64,000 nucleotides of DNA from Bacteroidetes Order II. bacterium (GTDB lineage: Bacteria > Bacteroidota > Rhodothermia > Rhodothermales > UBA2364). The notes under the pieces were generated by a model. That model saw only the letters and a program-made list of their open reading frames with translations, was not told the origin of the DNA and did no database searches. The first letter of the stretch is position 1. Every line of letters begins with the position of its first letter. Below, piece after piece: positions 62,692 through 64,000 of the stretch. A program made the position numbers and the translations under genes. Where the stretch lies: the NCBI GenBank assembly GCA_016788705.1, contig JAEUSQ010000065.1:1-64000 (forward strand), written 5' to 3'.

Positions 62692-63704
62692 ACTTTTATT
62701 TCAACTGAAAATAAATTTTCCTGCTTATGGATAGATACCGAAAAACAGTTCGGGTAATACATTTGCAGTCGCCCTTTGGCAATTTCTAAACCTTTTCCAC
62801 CTTGTTTATACGATGAAACTTCTTGAAGAATAGGATTTTGAACTGAAAAAAAAATTAAATTACCTTCTTGTTTCAGTACAATAGAAACAATATTTATTTC
62901 CTTAGTTAAATCACAATATTTAAAGGCATTTTCGATATAGGGTAAAAAGATAGCTGGTGCTATCCAAACGTTTTCATTGTTAATTTCTTTTTCAAAATGA
63001 CAAGTAATTTTTGCCTGATTTCTCGCTGTTTGTAGTTCGGTGTATTCTTCTACAAATTTAATTTCTTTTGATAGTAGAACTTCTTTATCCTCATAAATTA
63101 TATATCGCATCAATTTTGAAAGCCGAATTAATAAATCAGAAGCAAAGGCTGGATTAGTCATTATTTCTGCATCAATGTTGTTAAGAACATTGAATAAAAA
63201 ATGTGGATTTAGTTGGTTTTTTAATGATGAGAGATTGAGTTCTTGCAGTTCTTTTTCACGAATTTGCAAATACTCTTTTTCAAGCAAAGAACTTTTATAA
63301 AAATAAACCAAAAAGCCTAATACTGACGAAAAACCGCACAAGAATAAGCTCCACAAAGGTTGAGATACTACACCAAATCTATGTGAAATTCTATCAAAAG
63401 GAAGTTCTAAAATGCTCAAAATGATTAAAAAATATATCGTGGCAAAAACGAAATTCAATAAAACTATTCCGCCTATTTTATATCTGAAATCAAAAAATAG
63501 TTTTGATAAAAAATAGTTACCTAAAAATAAGCATATAGAAGCAAACGCAGAAAATAGAAAAATCTGCTTTGCTTGTTCTATATTTAGTTTTATCCTGAAA
63601 GGACTTTCAAAATGTGGCAGAAAAAGCACCCAAAGATTGGTGATTAAGAAAATAATCACCAATGCTTCGGGAATATAATTTTGTAATTTTTTTAGAAACG
63701 CCAT
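62679..63704 (-). CDS. LytS-type sensor histidine kinase
   Basis: The start at 63704 (MAFLKKLQNYIPEALVIIFL) overlaps the upstream stop by 13 bases; a longer frame from 63791 exists. The 341-residue protein has four membrane segments (about 14-30, 47-66, 79-100, 117-137). The His_kinase motif LKNQLNPHFLFNVLNNID follows with H168, then the ATP-binding part (IWIAPAIFLPYIENAFKYC and GGKGLEIAKGRLQMYY). It signals to the LytTR regulator encoded next. Confidence 0.92.
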   Translation of the reverse strand: MAFLKKLQNYIPEALVIIFLITNLWVLFLPHFESPFRIKLNIEQAKQIFLFSAFASICLFLGNYFLSKLFFDFRYKIGGIVLLNFVFATIYFLIILSILELPFDRISHRFGVVSQPLWSLFLCGFSSVLGFLVYFYKSSLLEKEYLQIREKELQELNLSSLKNQLNPHFLFNVLNNIDAEIMTNPAFASDLLIRLSKLMRYIIYEDKEVLLSKEIKFVEEYTELQTARNQAKITCHFEKEINNENVWIAPAIFLPYIENAFKYCDLTKEINIVSIVLKQEGNLIFFSVQNPILQEVSSYKQGGKGLEIAKGRLQMYYPNCFSVSIHKQENLFSVEIKVWIK

Positions 63705-64000
63705 ATTTTCATTCGTCTTGTGTAGTTTCCGTATTTCAAGGTGATGAGTCTCCTTGTGATGTGGTAATGTGTACCGCCTCTTTGCACCCAATCTATATTG
63801 GCAATATTTTCTAAATCGTGGCTAATGTAGAGTTCACTTTTGCGCTCAGGGTTCGTAGGGTGCAACCAAGCCGTAATCAGAACCAAGTCATCGGCTTCAT
63901 AACTTCTATCAGCAACAAAGCCTTTTTGTGTAAATTTTACGGGCAAATTGGCGTAATGAGTTCTCAAAAAGGAATTATTTTGGAAGTTACCAAACACTAC
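63692..64000 (-). CDS. Unrecognised protein C-terminus, cut by window edge
   Basis: The frame enters from the right edge and stops at 63692, giving at least 102 residues. It starts VFGNFQNNSFLRTHYANLP and ends with GNYTRRMKIWRF. A YISHDLENIANIDWVQRGG stretch and alternating strands suggest a compact beta-rich domain, but I recognise no family. Its stop overlaps the kinase start by 13 bases, so it belongs to the same AT-rich operon. Confidence 0.6.
   Translation of the reverse strand, partial: VVFGNFQNNSFLRTHYANLPVKFTQKGFVADRSYEADDLVLITAWLHPTNPERKSELYISHDLENIANIDWVQRGGTHYHITRRLITLKYGNYTRRMKIWRF

Noticed and set aside
1-64000. tRNA, rRNA, tmRNA, SAM-riboswitch or CRISPR loci
   Set aside because: I read the intergenic regions on both strands and saw no cloverleaf, T-loop, riboswitch core or spaced repeat array; a covariance-model search would be needed to exclude small RNAs.

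Overview
The window looks like a chromosomal contig from a Rhodothermota/Bacteroidota-type Gram-negative aerobe. The support is the combination of alternative complex III (ActA-F) with a caa3 oxidase whose subunit I has an A2-type YSHP motif, an arrangement known from Rhodothermus, plus a TonB-dependent receptor with a carboxypeptidase-regulatory domain, a PorV-like barrel, large secreted proteins ending in a FlgD/T9SS-like domain, YceI proteins and Mpl. I see no rRNA, tRNA, tmRNA or CRISPR array. The two ends (about 1-1340 and 61450-64000) are visibly more AT-rich than the middle and hold mobile-element debris, an orphan lipoprotein, a broken ABC ATPase and a LytS/LytTR two-component pair.

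Layout. 1-1340: 3' end of a probable IS66-type transposase, a perfect hairpin, a 102-bp MITE with 9-bp target duplications, and an orphan lipoprotein. 1349-12247: a leftward block of LacI regulator, SurA-like PPIase, TonB-dependent receptor, 1284-residue secreted Ca-loop protein and PorV-like protein. Identical 14-bp palindromes lie upstream of lacI and of the PPIase. 12359-27000: ispG, an EEP phosphatase, two rhomboids (one lacking the catalytic serine), lpxH-mrcA, a metalloprotease, DinB, TrkA, RadC, small lipoproteins, an HhH protein and a BON-OmpA protein. 27246-29426: a fusion of a membrane-bound, P-loop-less MurF-like module to PurC. 29674-41700: rho, ilvD, lipoproteins, TlpA, Mpl, a secreted aminopeptidase P, metF and a nucleosidase-like protein.

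41712-55565: one long leftward respiratory block, transcribed actA-B-C-D-E-F, a small membrane protein, SCO1, coxB, coxA, coxC, coxD and a small membrane protein. Together they make a quinol-to-oxygen chain: ACIII oxidises quinol, electrons pass through haem c domains to CuA and haem-copper subunit I, and SCO1 metallates CuA. A 17-bp palindrome lies upstream. 55925-61343: malic enzyme with an ACT domain, two small hypothetical genes, and a YceI-porin-YceI set.

The most unusual items are the MurF-like/PurC fusion, the complete MITE, the paired LacI operators that tie a folding catalyst to an outer-membrane uptake/secretion cluster, the repeated SP-x-VT modules in the 1284-residue protein, and the single-base frameshift that killed an ABC ATPase at the right-hand island.
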